Positions 44,786-59,375 of a stretch of 64,000 bases of DNA are shown here, piece by piece. Numbering within the stretch: position 1 is the first letter of the stretch; the number at the start of each line of letters is the position of its first letter. This stretch comes from Begonia masoniana (taxonomy: Eukaryota; Streptophyta; Magnoliopsida; Cucurbitales; Begoniaceae): contig CM039508.1 of assembly GCA_022432975.1 (NCBI GenBank), positions 25,307,999 to 25,371,998 on the forward strand, in the 5' to 3' direction. The notes beneath the pieces are model-generated. The model was not told the DNA's origin and did not search any database. It saw only the letters and a list, made by a program, of their open reading frames with translations. The position numbers and the translations under genes were made by a program.

Positions 44786-47366
44786 TGTCACGACCCTAGT
44801 ACTGTACCCAATTTTCCATACGATCAATTTTTTTTTTTTTTTTTTTAACTTTTAACTTTGACTGTACTTAAGGCGAAATCTCAATCGAAATCGAAGTCGG
44901 AATTGAAATCGAAGTTCGTTTAGTAAATCGTTTAAAACAAATACTAAAACAATTAAAACTTAAAACAATTAAATCAATTAAAACTATTAACTAATTAAAA
45001 TAAAACTTTTTTTTTTTTTTAACATGGCGATCAGTCGCCCAAAAAGGGGCGACTGATCGCCACAATTTGTGGCGATCAGTCGCCACGCTCTCTGGATTTC
45101 TCCAGAGAGCGGCGACCAGTAACGCTTGGCAATCGCCTCTCAGCGATTGCCAACAGGGAGAGGCGATTGATCGCCTCCCAGAGGCAATCAATCGCCATGC
45201 TCTCTGGAATTTCTCCAGAGAGCACAGCTCCCCCTTCCTTCATTTTTCTTCCTTCATTTCCTCACACCATGCATTTCACATTTACACCTCAACCATTATT
45301 TAACATGCACTACTCAATTCCACAACAACTCATCCAACAACACGCATCACCCGACATTAATCAATACTCAACCCAACTCTAACTTAGCCTATACACTTCT
45401 AAATTTCACGAAAACTGACCGCATGGATCGCTAAAAAACCGAGCCAATCCATACAGTGTAAATCACCTAAAATCATCAAATAAAACCCAATCAAATCCTC
45501 AAAACAAACATCGAACATAACCACAGAATTTACTAAAACATCACCAAAGACATACATTGCTAAATCATTCAAAATAGCGCTACTTCAAACCTACATCCAT
45601 TGTACGATTTCCTAAATAGTAAACCTAACTATACACCCTAAAATCCATCACCTTTCTAACCAACAAAAACAACTCACATCATTCGCCACAAAATAGTTCG
45701 GGGCACACCATTGGATCATCAAGCCAAGCCAAAACACACCCCGTCGCCACGAGCACCATCCGTCAACCACCTATTCCTTGACATCGAGAGAACTCTCACT
45801 TTCACACCTGTCACCTACATCATACAATATAAACATTAAGCCTAATGCTTAGTAAGGGAATGTACTATACATGACATATGCATGAATGCATGATTCTTTT
45901 CATAAAACATGTTCATTTACTTATTCTTATTCTTTTTCATTTTCGTTAACATGGATTAAGGTGGGGATCTTGTCAGAGAGTAGGCCAAGTGCGTGTACAT
46001 AGTCCTTTCGGCCGTTTTCATGTTCCATCGCATGGAAGTGACAATAGTTTTGTTGTTATGGCCATACATCCCAACCCACACTGAACCGTTACCTTTCTTT
46101 TACATACATCATACATGAAACGTTTCATATGACATTTGAGAAAACATGATGCATGAGGAATCTATGTATAACATATCATCAAGACAAATCATCGAACAAT
46201 TCACAACATACATAGATATACATTATTCTTAACGAACTTCACAAACAACTAATGACTAACATCCTATGCTACCCGACTCAGTAAACCCCACAATCAGAAA
46301 ATCATCATCAAAACACAAAAGCCTAACGTTGACACGATGTAGGGCCTTAAGGGTCGGAAACCTAACACCCACTTACCTGGCGTCCGTAGCAAGCCGTGTA
46401 CCGTCCGTAAAGTCGTCTCCACCTAAAGCATTTCACAAGTAGTGGCATTAAAATCGATCCTAAATAAACGAATTCTAAACTTAAACCAAACTCCTAACTA
46501 AGGAAATTATTTCCTAAAACTCCATTTTCTCTACTCGGGCATTTCATCGAGCATGTGGTGCTCACAAATTCTTAAACTCCATTAATGGTTTCTCTCAATT
46601 CTCCTACAATCCCAAAACTAACCTAACAATCACCCAAACACTATAAATCCATTCAATCTACCTAAATAACAACAAATGCATCATCAATGGGCATTAATAC
46701 CGTTAAACTATCGATTTACAACAAAACTACGCTTTCTCAACCCTAAATCGAAAACGCCCTAACCAAAATCAACCCCAAAAATCAAAACCAAACACCTAGG
46801 GTAGTAGGGTCTTACCTAGAACGTCGAATGAGGAAGAAAACGGAAAGAAAACCGAACGCCAGAGAGGAGTCGTTGATCGACCGTGGAGAATCGGTAAGGG
46901 AGATGAGAGAAATCGTGAGGGAGAGGCGAGGGAGCTCCCTGGCGTAGGAGGAGAAATGAGAGAAGGGCGAGGGGCATTTTTCTTTTTATTAAAATTAACC
47001 TAACAAATTACTTAAATGCCCCTTTTCTCTAACTTCTTATTTAATTCATTATTTAACCCAACGATTTAGTTTCTCTGAAATTTCTTATTTCTCCCAATAA
47101 TCCAATTTAATTCTAGGGTTCTAACGAAACACTTCGTTCGCAAATCAGACTTAGTTTACTATTTTTACGACTTAAAACACTATAGGCGGAAAACCGTCAC
47201 TCAGTGTTACACTATCGATTTGGATTCTAAAAATTTTACTTATTCTTCTAAAATCTCCATAAATTCCTAGGGTTCTAATAAAACCTCCCGCTCACCAAAC
47301 GGACCTTATATTTCTTATTTACGAAAGTACCCCTAGAGCGAAAACCCGAAAAACCCAGGTGTTACA
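44786..47366 (-). repeat. Solo LTR (TGTAACACC family) inserted in SIRE gag
   Basis: A 2,581-bp segment with TG...CA ends on the minus strand (starts TGTAACACCTGGG, ends GGGTCGTGACA) and a perfect 5-bp target duplication TCCTA (44781-44785 and 47367-47371). It shares the ends and internal blocks (the 'taagcctaatgcttagtaagg' region near 45850) with the solo LTR at 18678-21135, in opposite orientation. A GC-rich hairpin cluster lies at 45026-45220. Small frames inside it (44991-45382) are by-products. It post-dates the SIRE insertion. Confidence 0.85.
45026..45220. repeat. GC-rich hairpin cluster in the solo LTR (GGCGATCAGTCGCC)
   Basis: 45026-45061 is a perfect hairpin, GGCGATCAGTCGCCC and its complement around a 6-base loop. 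A further inverted copy follows at 45071-45084, then 'gctctctgga..tccagagagc' twice (45088-45110 and 45198-45222) and 'ggcgattgatcgcc' variants between. Confidence 0.85.
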
Positions 47367-48705
47367 TCCTAAGGCCCCTCACGAATTAACAGACTCCGAT
47401 AAGAAAAATTTGAGTTTGAATGCTAAGGCAATTAACACGCTATAGTGTGCCTTAAATAGAGATGAATTTAATAGGGTACAAGGATGTGATAGTGCATATG
47501 AGATATGGAGATTGCTTGAGATAACTCATGAAGGAACTAATCAAGTTAAAGAGAGTAAAATGAGTATGTTAGTCCATGAGTACGAATTATTCACTATGGA
47601 AAAAGATGAAACCATTAACTCTATGTTTACACGATTTACTAATATTACTAATGGTTTAAAAGCGCTTGGTAAAATTTATTCAGGTGAAGAATTAGTAAGA
47701 AAGATCCTTCGGTGCCTGCCAAGTGCCTGGCAACCGAAAGTGACTGCCATACTAGAAGCTCGAGATCTCAAGGTATTCAAACTTGAAGAACTCATTGGCT
47801 CTCTCATGACACATGAGATCACCATGAGAGCTAATGAGAATGAGGATCTTAAAGACAAGGGGATCACCAAAAGAAAGGACATTGCACTCAAAGCCTCCTC
47901 CAGTAAACAAGATGAATCTGAACAAGAAGAGGATGATGAGGAGATTGCTTTCATAACAAGAAGGTTCAACAGATTTCTCCAACGGAAAAGATTGAATGAG
48001 AGGATATTCTCAAAGGAAGAAAATCCTCAAAAGGATAAGGAGATTACCTACTACGAATGTGGGAAGCCTGGACATATCAAGGCCGAGTGTCCACAAGCAA
48101 AGGAGAATCCCAAGCAATTTAAGAAGAGGGCCATGAAAGCTACATGGGATGATAGTGAGAGTGACACTTCCTCAGAAGATGAGGAAGTAGCCAACCTCTG
48201 CTTCATGGCACATGAAAACAAGGTTAGTGTCTCCTCTAGTGATAGTGAAACTGAGGATGGAGACTTAATTGATACTTTTAATGATCTAGTAAAGAAATTT
48301 GGGATGCTAAAAACTAAATACAATCTGCTGAAAAAGAACAATGCAGGTTTAGTAGAAAAGCATGCAAAAGAAGTTAACTCACATGAAAAGGAGATAGCTA
48401 ATCTTAAAAGTAAAAATGATGATTTGAATTATATCGTGCTTAAGTTCACAAATGGTACCAAGAACTTAAACATGCTGATAGAAAATCAGAGAGCTACTTT
48501 TGATAAAGCAGGTTTAGGTTATGATAAGTTTAATAAAAAGAAAGCATTTAAGAACTTTTTTGTTAAACCAACTACTTGTCATGCTTGTAATGAGATAGGA
48601 CACAAATCATATGAATGTCCTTTGAAATCAAATAAGAAATCAGGTAATAAATTACAGTGGGTTCCTAAAGGAACCAAAACTAACTCTAGGACCCAAAAAG
48701 TTTAG

Positions 48706-49420
48706 GTACCAAAGAAGGCTGCATGATTGTTTTCAGGTTGATTGTTCTCCCTGGGAAAATCAATGATATCTCGACAATGGTTGTTCGAGACACATGACGG
48801 GAGACTCAACAAGTTTTCTGTTGTCAATAGAAAGAAAGGAAATGTCCTTTTTGGTAAAAACCAAAAGGATAAAATCGTTGGTATTGGCAACAAAGGTAAC
48901 CCTGCCAACCCTACTATTGAAATCATGCTTTGCTGGTAGAAGGGTTAAAGCATAATCTCTAGGCATAAGTCAATTATGTGTTTAAAGAGATTTCGAATAG
49001 CAATATTCTGTGTAAAGGAGATAGGAAAGAAAATGGTTATATTTTTTATCTGGATGATTTTTTAGTATGTTGATAAAAATTGTTTTGTTATAATCTCTTC
49101 CAATGACAGTTGGACTTGGCTTAGAAGGCTAGGTCACATAGGAATGGACACCTTAGCTAAGATTACTGAGGAGAAGTTAGTTAGAGGAATTTCATCAATT
49201 TACAAAAATCCCTTACAGCATTCTAGAACCAAGCTCACCGTGGTTAGATTTCATTTGATTAGAGATCATGTTCAAAGAGGTGATTTTTTTTTTTTGATTT
49301 TGTGAACTCTGTTGATTAATTAGCAAAAATATTTACAAATCTTTTAGATGAGAAATCCTTCTGTGATATTAGAATAAGGTAAGGTCTCATTAGGATTGGA
49401 AAAAGTGAGGTTAGTCCTTT
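48706..49420 (+). pseudogene. SIRE pol traces around a large deletion
   Basis: Short pieces survive: a protease-type stretch with 'SRHMTGD' sense near 48785 followed in another frame by 'KDKIVGIGNKGNP'; a pre-integrase 'WLRRLGHIGMDTLAKI' at about 49110-49160; and, about 70 bp later, a segment resembling the RNase H end ('VRFHLIRDHVQRGDF', ~49240-49285). All of the integrase core and reverse transcriptase are missing. Confidence 0.7.
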
Positions 49421-49702
49421 TATCCGTTTTCCTTCCGTCTGTTTGACAATGGACGCTGTCAATGGACTTTGATGATGGACACTGTCAATGGACTTTGTCC
49501 ATGGATGTTGTCAATAGTATCTGTCATTTGACTGTCATCTTCTATGTTTTAACACCCGTCTCACTATTTCAGAAGCCCTATCTTTGAACTTCCCGCGCTC
49601 TGTCGACTCGTCTAACGCTTCCTATTTCTCTCTGCTTTCTAACTCTGACTCTTCATTTCTCTCAACTCCTCTCGAGCTCTGAAATCCCTCTCAGAAAACC
49701 TA

Positions 49703-51613
49703 ATGGCATCTTCTTCCCACGCACCTCAAGTCTTCTCGACGAAGAAGCAAAAGCTTTCTCAAGGTGAGAATGCTTAATCGACCTCAGACCCTCCATCTCT
49801 CTTTTGGCTGAGTCACGAGTTCCTCAACCATGCTGCTTTTAAAAGGTATTACGAAGATTTTGAATTCAAGCCAATTATTCGTTCCAGAGGGATTAGTTTT
49901 GAGGGTCTAATTGGTCTCGATCTAGAAGTTCCCTTAACAAGGTTGGGGCTGATAGGACTATTTGTGTCTGAAGAAGCTTTTTATGAAACCCTCATTTGGA
50001 TGTTCTATGCAAACCGTGAACATTCTAACAAACCTCTAGTTCTTAGGAGTTACGTCCATGGACGCCACATTGAGCTCACACAGGACTTAATGCATCAAAT
50101 CTTACGCTGTGAGTTCTTAAACGGTATCCGCAGGGTTTATGAGGCCACAACAACTCCGTCTTTTCTTACAAAACCTGCTGGCAAGGAACTACTTCAATGG
50201 ATTGCCAAGGATCCCGCTAATGCACCTCTTAAGTTGAAAAGCAAAGACTTGATCCCTAGGGCCAGAGTTGTTCACCAGATGATTCATTACAACATTCTGC
50301 CTGTAGAAGGACATAGAGACCATGTAAGTGGCATGGATCTCTTTCTGCTAAACAAATTCTTTAAGGTTGAACCATTCCACATAGGTTTTATCATATTGAA
50401 CCGAACGTTGCAAGTTGTTACCTGTGGTTCAAATTCCTTACCTTACAATCTTCTGCTCATGAGGATTTTTAATCGGTTTGGGGTTCAATATCCTGCATCT
50501 GACAAGCCCGTACCCTTGAAAAATTCTGATTTCTTCTTTGCCTCCACCTTATCACGAATGAGCATATCCAAGAATGATCAAGGAGTGTTCATTGCAAGGG
50601 AGGGATGAAGAGGTCTACAAAGTGAGGTGGCTGTTGTACAAGTTGGTTCCCCAAGAGCTGCTCGAAGGCGTCCCACCAGGAGGTTAATTCTTCAAGATGA
50701 AGAAGAAGTTACAAGTGTGCAAGATGACACTCTTATTCCTGAGCTTGCACCTCCTCCAGTCCTTCTCCTTCCAGCTCAAGAGGAGGTCACTCATGAGCAA
50801 TTCAGTGAACCTGAACCTCCTACAGTCCAAGTTGTTGAACCTTGCACATCTCATCCCGTCAGTCCAACTCCAGCTCCTTCTCCTGCTCGTATTCCTCCTC
50901 AATCCAACCGTCCTTCTACCTCTCACATGAAGAATACTATTTCTGAAGATATTCAGGATGAGCTCAGGGCTAGCATTGCAAGCCTAGGTATCGGTCTCGA
51001 ATCTTTCCAAACTCAATATAACTCCCACCGTACTCAATTTGAGGCCCTTGTCCTGACCAGACTTGATCATCTTGAGACTTCCAATAAAGATTTGCTCAAT
51101 CAGACCAAAATGGACTTGAGCAAGGACCTTGACTTAGTCTTCGATCAATTGACTTCCCGGATGAATAGACTTGAAGACTCTCTCTCAAGGACCCTTCAGT
51201 CTATACAGTCTAATATTCAAACTCTACAACCAGAACAGTCTAGCCCTCTCTGTTTCTCAGAGACTTGTTCTGCCGACCTCCTCCCTCCAGTCGTCAGACC
51301 AGAGGTTGGCGAGGAAGTGAACTTCATGCCTTTGAATATCCAGGATGCTGAGCTTGAGTTCATTAATCATTTTGGTTCCCATGTCACCGAGTCCTATTCT
51401 GAGCTCCCACTTCCAATGGCTGCACTTCCAGCTGGTCCACCAGTAGAGCCACCACCATGTCTGGATTTGGTTGTGTATCGAGGACCATTTCTGCCTTCTG
51501 CTCCTTCTGCTTCTACTCTCGATCTTGAACCACTGAAGGTTCCTGATGTCAACTATTCAGTGCCTCCATCAATCATAAAGGAGTTGTGGAAGCGCATTAT
51601 GGATTTAGATTAA
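49703..51613 (+). pseudogene. SIRE envelope-like ORF, homologous to the MULE ORF2 proteins
   Basis: One frame of ~637 codons from the ATG at 49703, with in-frame stops at 49775-49777 (TAA) and 50606-50608 (TGA). The N-terminal domain (to about codon 300) has 'GLIGLFVSEEAFYETLIWMF', 'ELTQDLMHQILRC', 'ARVVHQMIHYNILPVEGHRD', 'FHIGFIILNRT' and 'LPYNLLLMRIFNRFGVQYP', matching the MULE1 ORF2 domain block by block. A proline-rich linker, a coiled coil (~codons 410-510, 'LDLVFDQLTSRMNRLEDSLS') and a Pro/Leu-rich C-terminus follow. Such ORFs downstream of pol in SIRE elements are usually called envelope-like. I see no signal peptide or membrane span to support an envelope role. Confidence 0.85.
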
Positions 51614-51896
51614 ATAGAAGAAATTTTTTTTGGAAACAATTTTTTTCGATTCACTAGTTACACAAATTTTTTGTTTGGTACTTTGATTTTCAAATTTCTT
51701 CAATATCCAAATATTTTGTCGATGACTGCTTTTTACTGTTTCTTTTTTATAATGTCAAAGGGGGAGAGAGGGATTGTGAATGATAAACATGCATAGAGTA
51801 AGGGGGAGTTAGAAAAGTTAGGAGATTATTCTAAGAACATTATGGGGTGAATAAAGTTAATCATTTGATATTTGTCATCATCAAAAAGGGAGAGAT
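51614..51896 (+). other. Purine-rich 3' untranslated part of the SIRE element
   Basis: Non-coding; contains three polypurine stretches ('aaagggggagagaggg' near 51758, 'agtaagggggag' near 51798, 'aaaaagggagaga' at 51883-51895), the last directly before the LTR start and therefore the likely plus-strand primer. Confidence 0.7.
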
Positions 51897-53597
51897 TGTT
51901 AGCTTAAAATACGTTTTAAGTAATTATGTTTTTAATGATTAAGTTTAATATGAAATTGTGATCTGATAAGTGTAATTCAATTTGAACTGAATAAATGAAT
52001 TATTGTGTTATTTGCGTTTTTCTGGAAATGCCCTTCGTAAAGGGTATTAAGTTTTCTAATGAATTTTTGGTTAAGTGTTTTAAGTCCACAGTCAATCGTC
52101 CATGTGAAAGAAGATAGAAATAATCGTAGTAATCTGTGGAAAACAATCGTCCAAAGTGTCACGTGAGAATCAGGTGACTTCAGCCAGATTCAATCGTCCA
52201 AAGCTCCACGTGAAAGTCAGGTGGCTTTAGATCAGAAACGTTCCACGCGAGAGTTAAAATGTCACGTGAAAGTCAGGTGGCTTTAAATCGATTCAAACGT
52301 CCACCGTCAAGACAAACACAGTTGTCCACGCTCGAAGGAAAGACTGTAGTCCTCCTTCAAAGGAAAGACTGTCGTCCACGTTCAAAGGAAAGACACAGTC
52401 GTCCACGTTAGAAGGAGACGCTGTCGTTCACAATCAAAGTTTACATCCACCGCTAGCTAAACGACAAAGTATACATCTGCCGATGGCAGAGTCTTCCTAA
52501 GACATCCACCGCTAGCTAAACGACAAAGTCTTCCAAAGTTTACATCCACCGATAGCTAAACGACAAAGTCTTCCAAAGCTTACATCCACCGATAGCTAAA
52601 CGACAAAAACCACATCCACCGCTGGTTGTTCAAAGGCTACATCCACCGCTGCTTGTTCAAAGGCGACATCCACCGCCAGCTAATCGACAAAATCAACATC
52701 CACCGCTGGAATTTCAAAGACAACATCCACCGCTGGTTTTCAAAGACAACGTCTACCGGTGAACAGTAACTTCTGCCTGCATAACAAAGAATTACATCTA
52801 CATGCAGAAGAAAGTGGCGTTGACCACCTACATCCACCGGTGAACAGTATCTTCCGCCAGAAATTTAAAAAGACCGCGAAGCGATAGCGATACTCATCCA
52901 GAGCCCTAATTCCAGATCATTAATGGCGAAGAACGAAAGCGACTCCAGAACGCAACGACTAGCTATCTATTTACGGATGTTTCTCCAACGACTATTTTTT
53001 TAATACTCAGATGAGGAACACTCCAGAACTGATGCCGATAACAGACAGAGTATATAAGGGAAAAAGAAGCTCGGGAGAAAGAACTTTTTGCTGAATTTAT
53101 CTTCGAATCCTTACGAGCAAATACTCAGCACTACTCTGTATTTTCTGATGTACCTCTCTCTCTGCCCTAGAACTTGAGATTTATCTCTTTGAGAGAGTGT
53201 AGCATTTGCGCTCAATATTCTTCTTTGTAAAATTGTAAAAGGCTGTGATTGACGCCCGTGAAGATCAATCAAAGTGTAAAGGCAGTGGATTGACGCCCGT
53301 GAAGTTCAATCCAGAGTTGTAAGGCTGTAGATCGACGCCCGGAAAGTTCGATCTTGTTTTCTCGTGAGGAGAAGAAAAGAATCTTCAAGGGGGAGCCTTG
53401 GAGCGTGGACGTAGGCAAGTTTGGCCGAACCACGTTAAAAACTACGGTGTCAAATTTCTCTCTATCTTTTACTTTGTTTATTGCCTGTGTGTTTGCTGTT
53501 AATTTGGTAATTGCATAGAAGAGAGAAAAGGTTTAGATTAAGTTAATAATTTTTAATAAGTCTAATTCACCCCCCTCTTAGACAATACGATCCTACA
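51897..53597 (+). repeat. 3' LTR of the SIRE element
   Basis: 1,701 bp, starting TGTTAGC and ending CCTACA, followed by the AAAGC target copy. It is near-identical to the 5' LTR apart from one missing ~28-bp unit at about 52350 and a few substitutions. Confidence 0.92.
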
Positions 53598-54930
53598 AAA
53601 GCAACTTCACATGGTCTTTTGTTGGGAAAAAAATATAGTTCTTTGAAAGAAATTAAAGAAGAAATAGTTAAGTATGCATTGAAGAATGGGTATGGTGTGA
53701 AATTCGACATAAGTGATTCTCAGCGATTGACGACTGTGTGTCAGGAGGGTTGTAAGTGGCGCATGCATGCTTCGAAGATGCAGTGCAAAGCTACATTTCA
53801 AATAAAAAGTCGCAATGAGGAGCACACATGTTCAAGAAAGATGGAAAGCAGACATACTTCAGCCAAATGGGTGGCAAACCAATACTTGGACAGGTTCAAG
53901 AGTCAGACTAAATGGGAAGTCTTGTCTATTACTGAGACAGTTAGAAAAGGTTTCAATGTCAACATTTCACCTAGTTTTGCCAGAAAAGCAAGAAATGAAG
54001 CCAAAAAAATTAACGAATGAAATGGAGACAAACAATACAACAAATATGGTCGTATGGAGAAAAAATTCATAGATCGAATCCAGGTAGCACCTTGGTCGTT
54101 AGCCATTTTCGAAAGTTAGTACATGTGCATGGATACTTGCAAGAGAGGTTTGCTTCAATGTAGTAGACTTATAATCTGTTTGGACGGCTGTCATCTGAAA
54201 GACTGGTTTCCATGACAATTATTAATCGCCATCAACATCGATGGTAATGATGAAATTTATCTCATTGCTATTGCAGTGGTAGAAGCAAAATGCTACCACT
54301 CATTGCTGTGGTTTTTGCGCGTATTAAAGATAGACATAGACACTGAGTCGGGACATGGTTGAACATTTATTTCAGATCGGTAGAAAGTACGATACATTTT
54401 TGGTTGTTTTGTATATTCGTATTTTGTATAATGTTTGTTCTAATTAAACATTTTATCCAATTTCAGGGGTTGGTGGGCGTTGTGGCAGATGTATTGTCAT
54501 TGGCTGAACACAGATTCTGCCTCAGACATCTATATGCCAATTTCAAAAAAGAGGTTCGGAGGAAGCTTTACAGAGACACAATGAGGAATGCATCAAGGGC
54601 TACCACAACTGCTAAATTTGAGATAGAAATGAAGAATTTATACTCTATTCACCAGGCAGCACACGCATTTCTCCGAGACTTTAATCCAAAATGTTGGGCA
54701 TCACATGCATTCACTTCAATTCCAAAGTGCGATTTACGGCTGAACAATTTGAGCGAGTCTTTCAATGCACTCATTATGTCTGTCAAGGACAAACAAATTT
54801 TGACGATGTTCGAGATGATTAGAAAGAACATGATGACTATGATTGTAAAAAGGCGTAAAAAAATGGTTGAGTCAACATAATGTCTATGTCCCCAAATAAA
54901 GAGGAAGCTTGCGAAGACCACGTGTTTGAT
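53598..54930 (+). pseudogene. MULE3 transposase, 3' part, decayed and C-terminally truncated
   Basis: Resumes after the SIRE insertion with 'KKYSSLKEIKEEIVKYA' and 'CKWRMHAS' (DNA-binding part, open to 54020). It continues with stops through 'LIICLDGCHLKDW' (about 54170) and 'FISDR' (about 54366), then after an intron-like gap with AG at 54471 has 'AEHRFCLRHLYANFKKE' and 'CDLRLNNLSESFNALIMS' to a stop at 54880. The SWIM finger and zinc knuckle are absent: the sequence passes directly into the opposing gene relic, so 500-600 bp were deleted. Confidence 0.85.
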
Positions 54931-55916
54931 ACCTGAGCCTACTTTCAACCATCTCAGTGGCTTCTTCTACTTCTTCTCTTCCATATTCTTCACAAAGCAT
55001 CTGAATTGTTGCATGTTTGTCGAGTATCACTGATTACGTCGTAACAATATTTTGAATTTGTCGAGCCATCCCTTCAATAGTCGACACAAGACTGTTGAAC
55101 CTGTCCTCAAATACTGACATAATACGAGGTGACTATGAAAGGCTGAGGTGGAGCATCCTCCATCTCCACATCGTCAGTGCTAGCTACGGGCTAATGAGCT
55201 GATAAGATAAAAGCTTGTTGATCTTCCTTGAACACCCATTTACCTCTGACTTCAACAATTCTCATCCAACTTAAGGTGCAACTATCAAATATATCTCATG
55301 ACTTTTCTTTTCTCACATGCTCGTTAGGCGGTACTGCAATCCCAAAATACTCAATAATCTTTTGAATCAAGGTGTTATATGACAAATGTTTTGTGTTGCT
55401 TATGTTAATGTTAGCCATGTGACTCAAAATTACAAATCCCGGGTTTAATTTCTTCCCACTGTATAACTTCTCCATTATGTAGAGATTCGTGCAGCTCACG
55501 AGATCTCTATGTCCGTCACGAGGTAGAATCGTGTGAGATATGACATGGTGAATAACTCGAGCTTTGATATTTAAATCATTTGATTTGGGCTTGAAAAACT
55601 CGTCAATGTCATGATTACAAAGTATTTTTTGAAGCAACTGAAGTCCTTCCCCTTTTCTCACAAACTCAGCATTTCAAAAATTATGGTAATATTCATAATC
55701 ACTATCCTCATCCATCGAGAAACCGATCAATTCATTCACAATGTTTGAAGTTACCTTGATTTCTTTACCGAGAATGTATGACTTTAGCACAACATTAAGA
55801 CGCAGGCCAAAAATCATATTAGCGTAAAATAACTGCACAAGTCTCTCACAACTGTTACCTCCTAGCATGCAAAAACTAGCTAATCCAATTTGCTCAAATA
55901 ACTTCTTAATTCTCAA
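54931..55916 (-). pseudogene. MULE3 ORF2 relative, decayed
   Basis: Minus-strand fragments from 55916: 'FEQIGLASFCMLGGNSCERL' and 'VTSNIVNELIGFSMDED', then after a frame break at about 55672 'ARVIHHVISHTILPRDGHRD', 'LNPGFVILSHMANI' and 'LSYNTLIQKIIEYFGIAVPP' (to 55296). Beyond, poorly preserved C-terminal sequence runs to about 54931. It is the same family and order as MULE1 ORF2. Breaks are few compared with the MULE2 copy. Confidence 0.8.
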
Positions 55917-56418
55917 AGATGTAAAACTTGAAAAGATAATTCATCTTGAATGAATAAATGAACAATTTTTCATATCGGCTTCGTTAGTGTTCAGAAATGC
56001 CGGAGATCTAAATTCACGAAAAAATACTCAGTTGATGCTCAACGGACTTGAGTCAAAGCATGTTGTGATGGATTCGTTGTGAAGCCACCAAATTATTTCA
56101 TATAAGAGATTTTCTAATACAAATTTTTGACACTTTTGTCTATGAATATTATTTTCTTAATCAATTTAGTTATTTAGTCTGTTGTCATTTTAAAAATCTC
56201 ACCTTTTGATTGTTCGTAAAACTAACATTAACTATGGTTTCAATACTTAGTAAACATTAATCTTCGTTCCCACGATACTTTACTTGCATTATATCGCTTG
56301 TTGAGTCTGGACAACATACAGTTGCGTTGCTGCATACTACTTTTATTTAAAAAACACAGCAATACAGAAATAGTTAATCTGATCAGGTGTTCCATAGACA
56401 GGCTTACGATTTCCTTCT
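55917..56418. other. Boundary between MULE3 and the protease gene
   Basis: Holds the presumed right end of MULE3 (not definable) and the 3' UTR of the minus-strand protease gene. No other gene. Confidence 0.35.
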
Positions 56419-59241
<2,823 letters not shown>

Positions 59242-59375
59242 TTCCTAAAACCGGGTCACGACTCGTGTTCGACTCATCTCAGTCGCAAAAGATGAAATAT
59301 TTAAGCAAATGACTAACGAGTTTGTCAGCAACCAACCAGTCAACTTTTTGCCATTTAATTCTCCCGCCCAATAGC

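Larger units (their letters stand above)
44596..48705 (+). pseudogene. SIRE gag, interrupted by a solo LTR and one stop codon
   Basis: The gag N-terminus (44596-44785, 'SITRPSFFDGIDYVYWKSRM') continues in the same frame after the solo LTR at 47372, with a TAG stop at 47443-47445, then runs open from 47512 to 48705. The UBN2-type capsid region includes 'LRCLPSAWQPKVTAI'. Two zinc knuckles follow: in the first (ITYYECGKPGHIKAECP) the first Cys is replaced by Tyr; the second (CHACNEIGHKSYEC) is complete. Between them are an acidic Ser/Asp/Glu stretch and a long predicted coiled coil. Length and order fit SIRE/Maximus Gag. The break pattern (one stop, one nested LTR) means the copy cannot now make full Gag. 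Confidence 0.88.
42804..53597 (+). mobile_element. SIRE-type Ty1/copia retrotransposon, pol-deleted, with envelope-like ORF
   Basis: A 10,794-bp element with ~1.7-kb LTRs (42804-44527 and 51897-53597), a target duplication AAAGC (42799-42803 and 53598-53602), a primer site tggtatcagagc (44530-44541) and purine-rich tracts before the right LTR. It retains gag (44596-48705) and an envelope-like ORF (49703-51613). Pol is reduced to short traces of protease, pre-integrase and the extreme RNase H end (48740-49380). A solo LTR interrupts gag. The LTRs are almost identical apart from a ~28-bp repeat-unit indel and few substitutions, so it moved recently. With pol missing it was presumably mobilised in trans. 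The insertion target was MULE3. Confidence 0.9.
41950..56080 (+). mobile_element. MULE3: degenerate Mutator-like element split by a SIRE retrotransposon
   Basis: Transposase sequence on both sides of the retrotransposon (42542-42803 and 53598-54930) and an ORF2 relative on minus (55916-54930) show that this was one MULE with the same convergent two-gene layout as MULE1. The left subterminal zone (42110-42420) has GAGCGGGATCCCGCTC-type hairpins. The exact ends are not clear: the left end is somewhere near 41950-42000. I found no matching right terminal repeat before the protease gene, so the right end may be deleted. Boundaries given are approximate. Confidence 0.65.
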
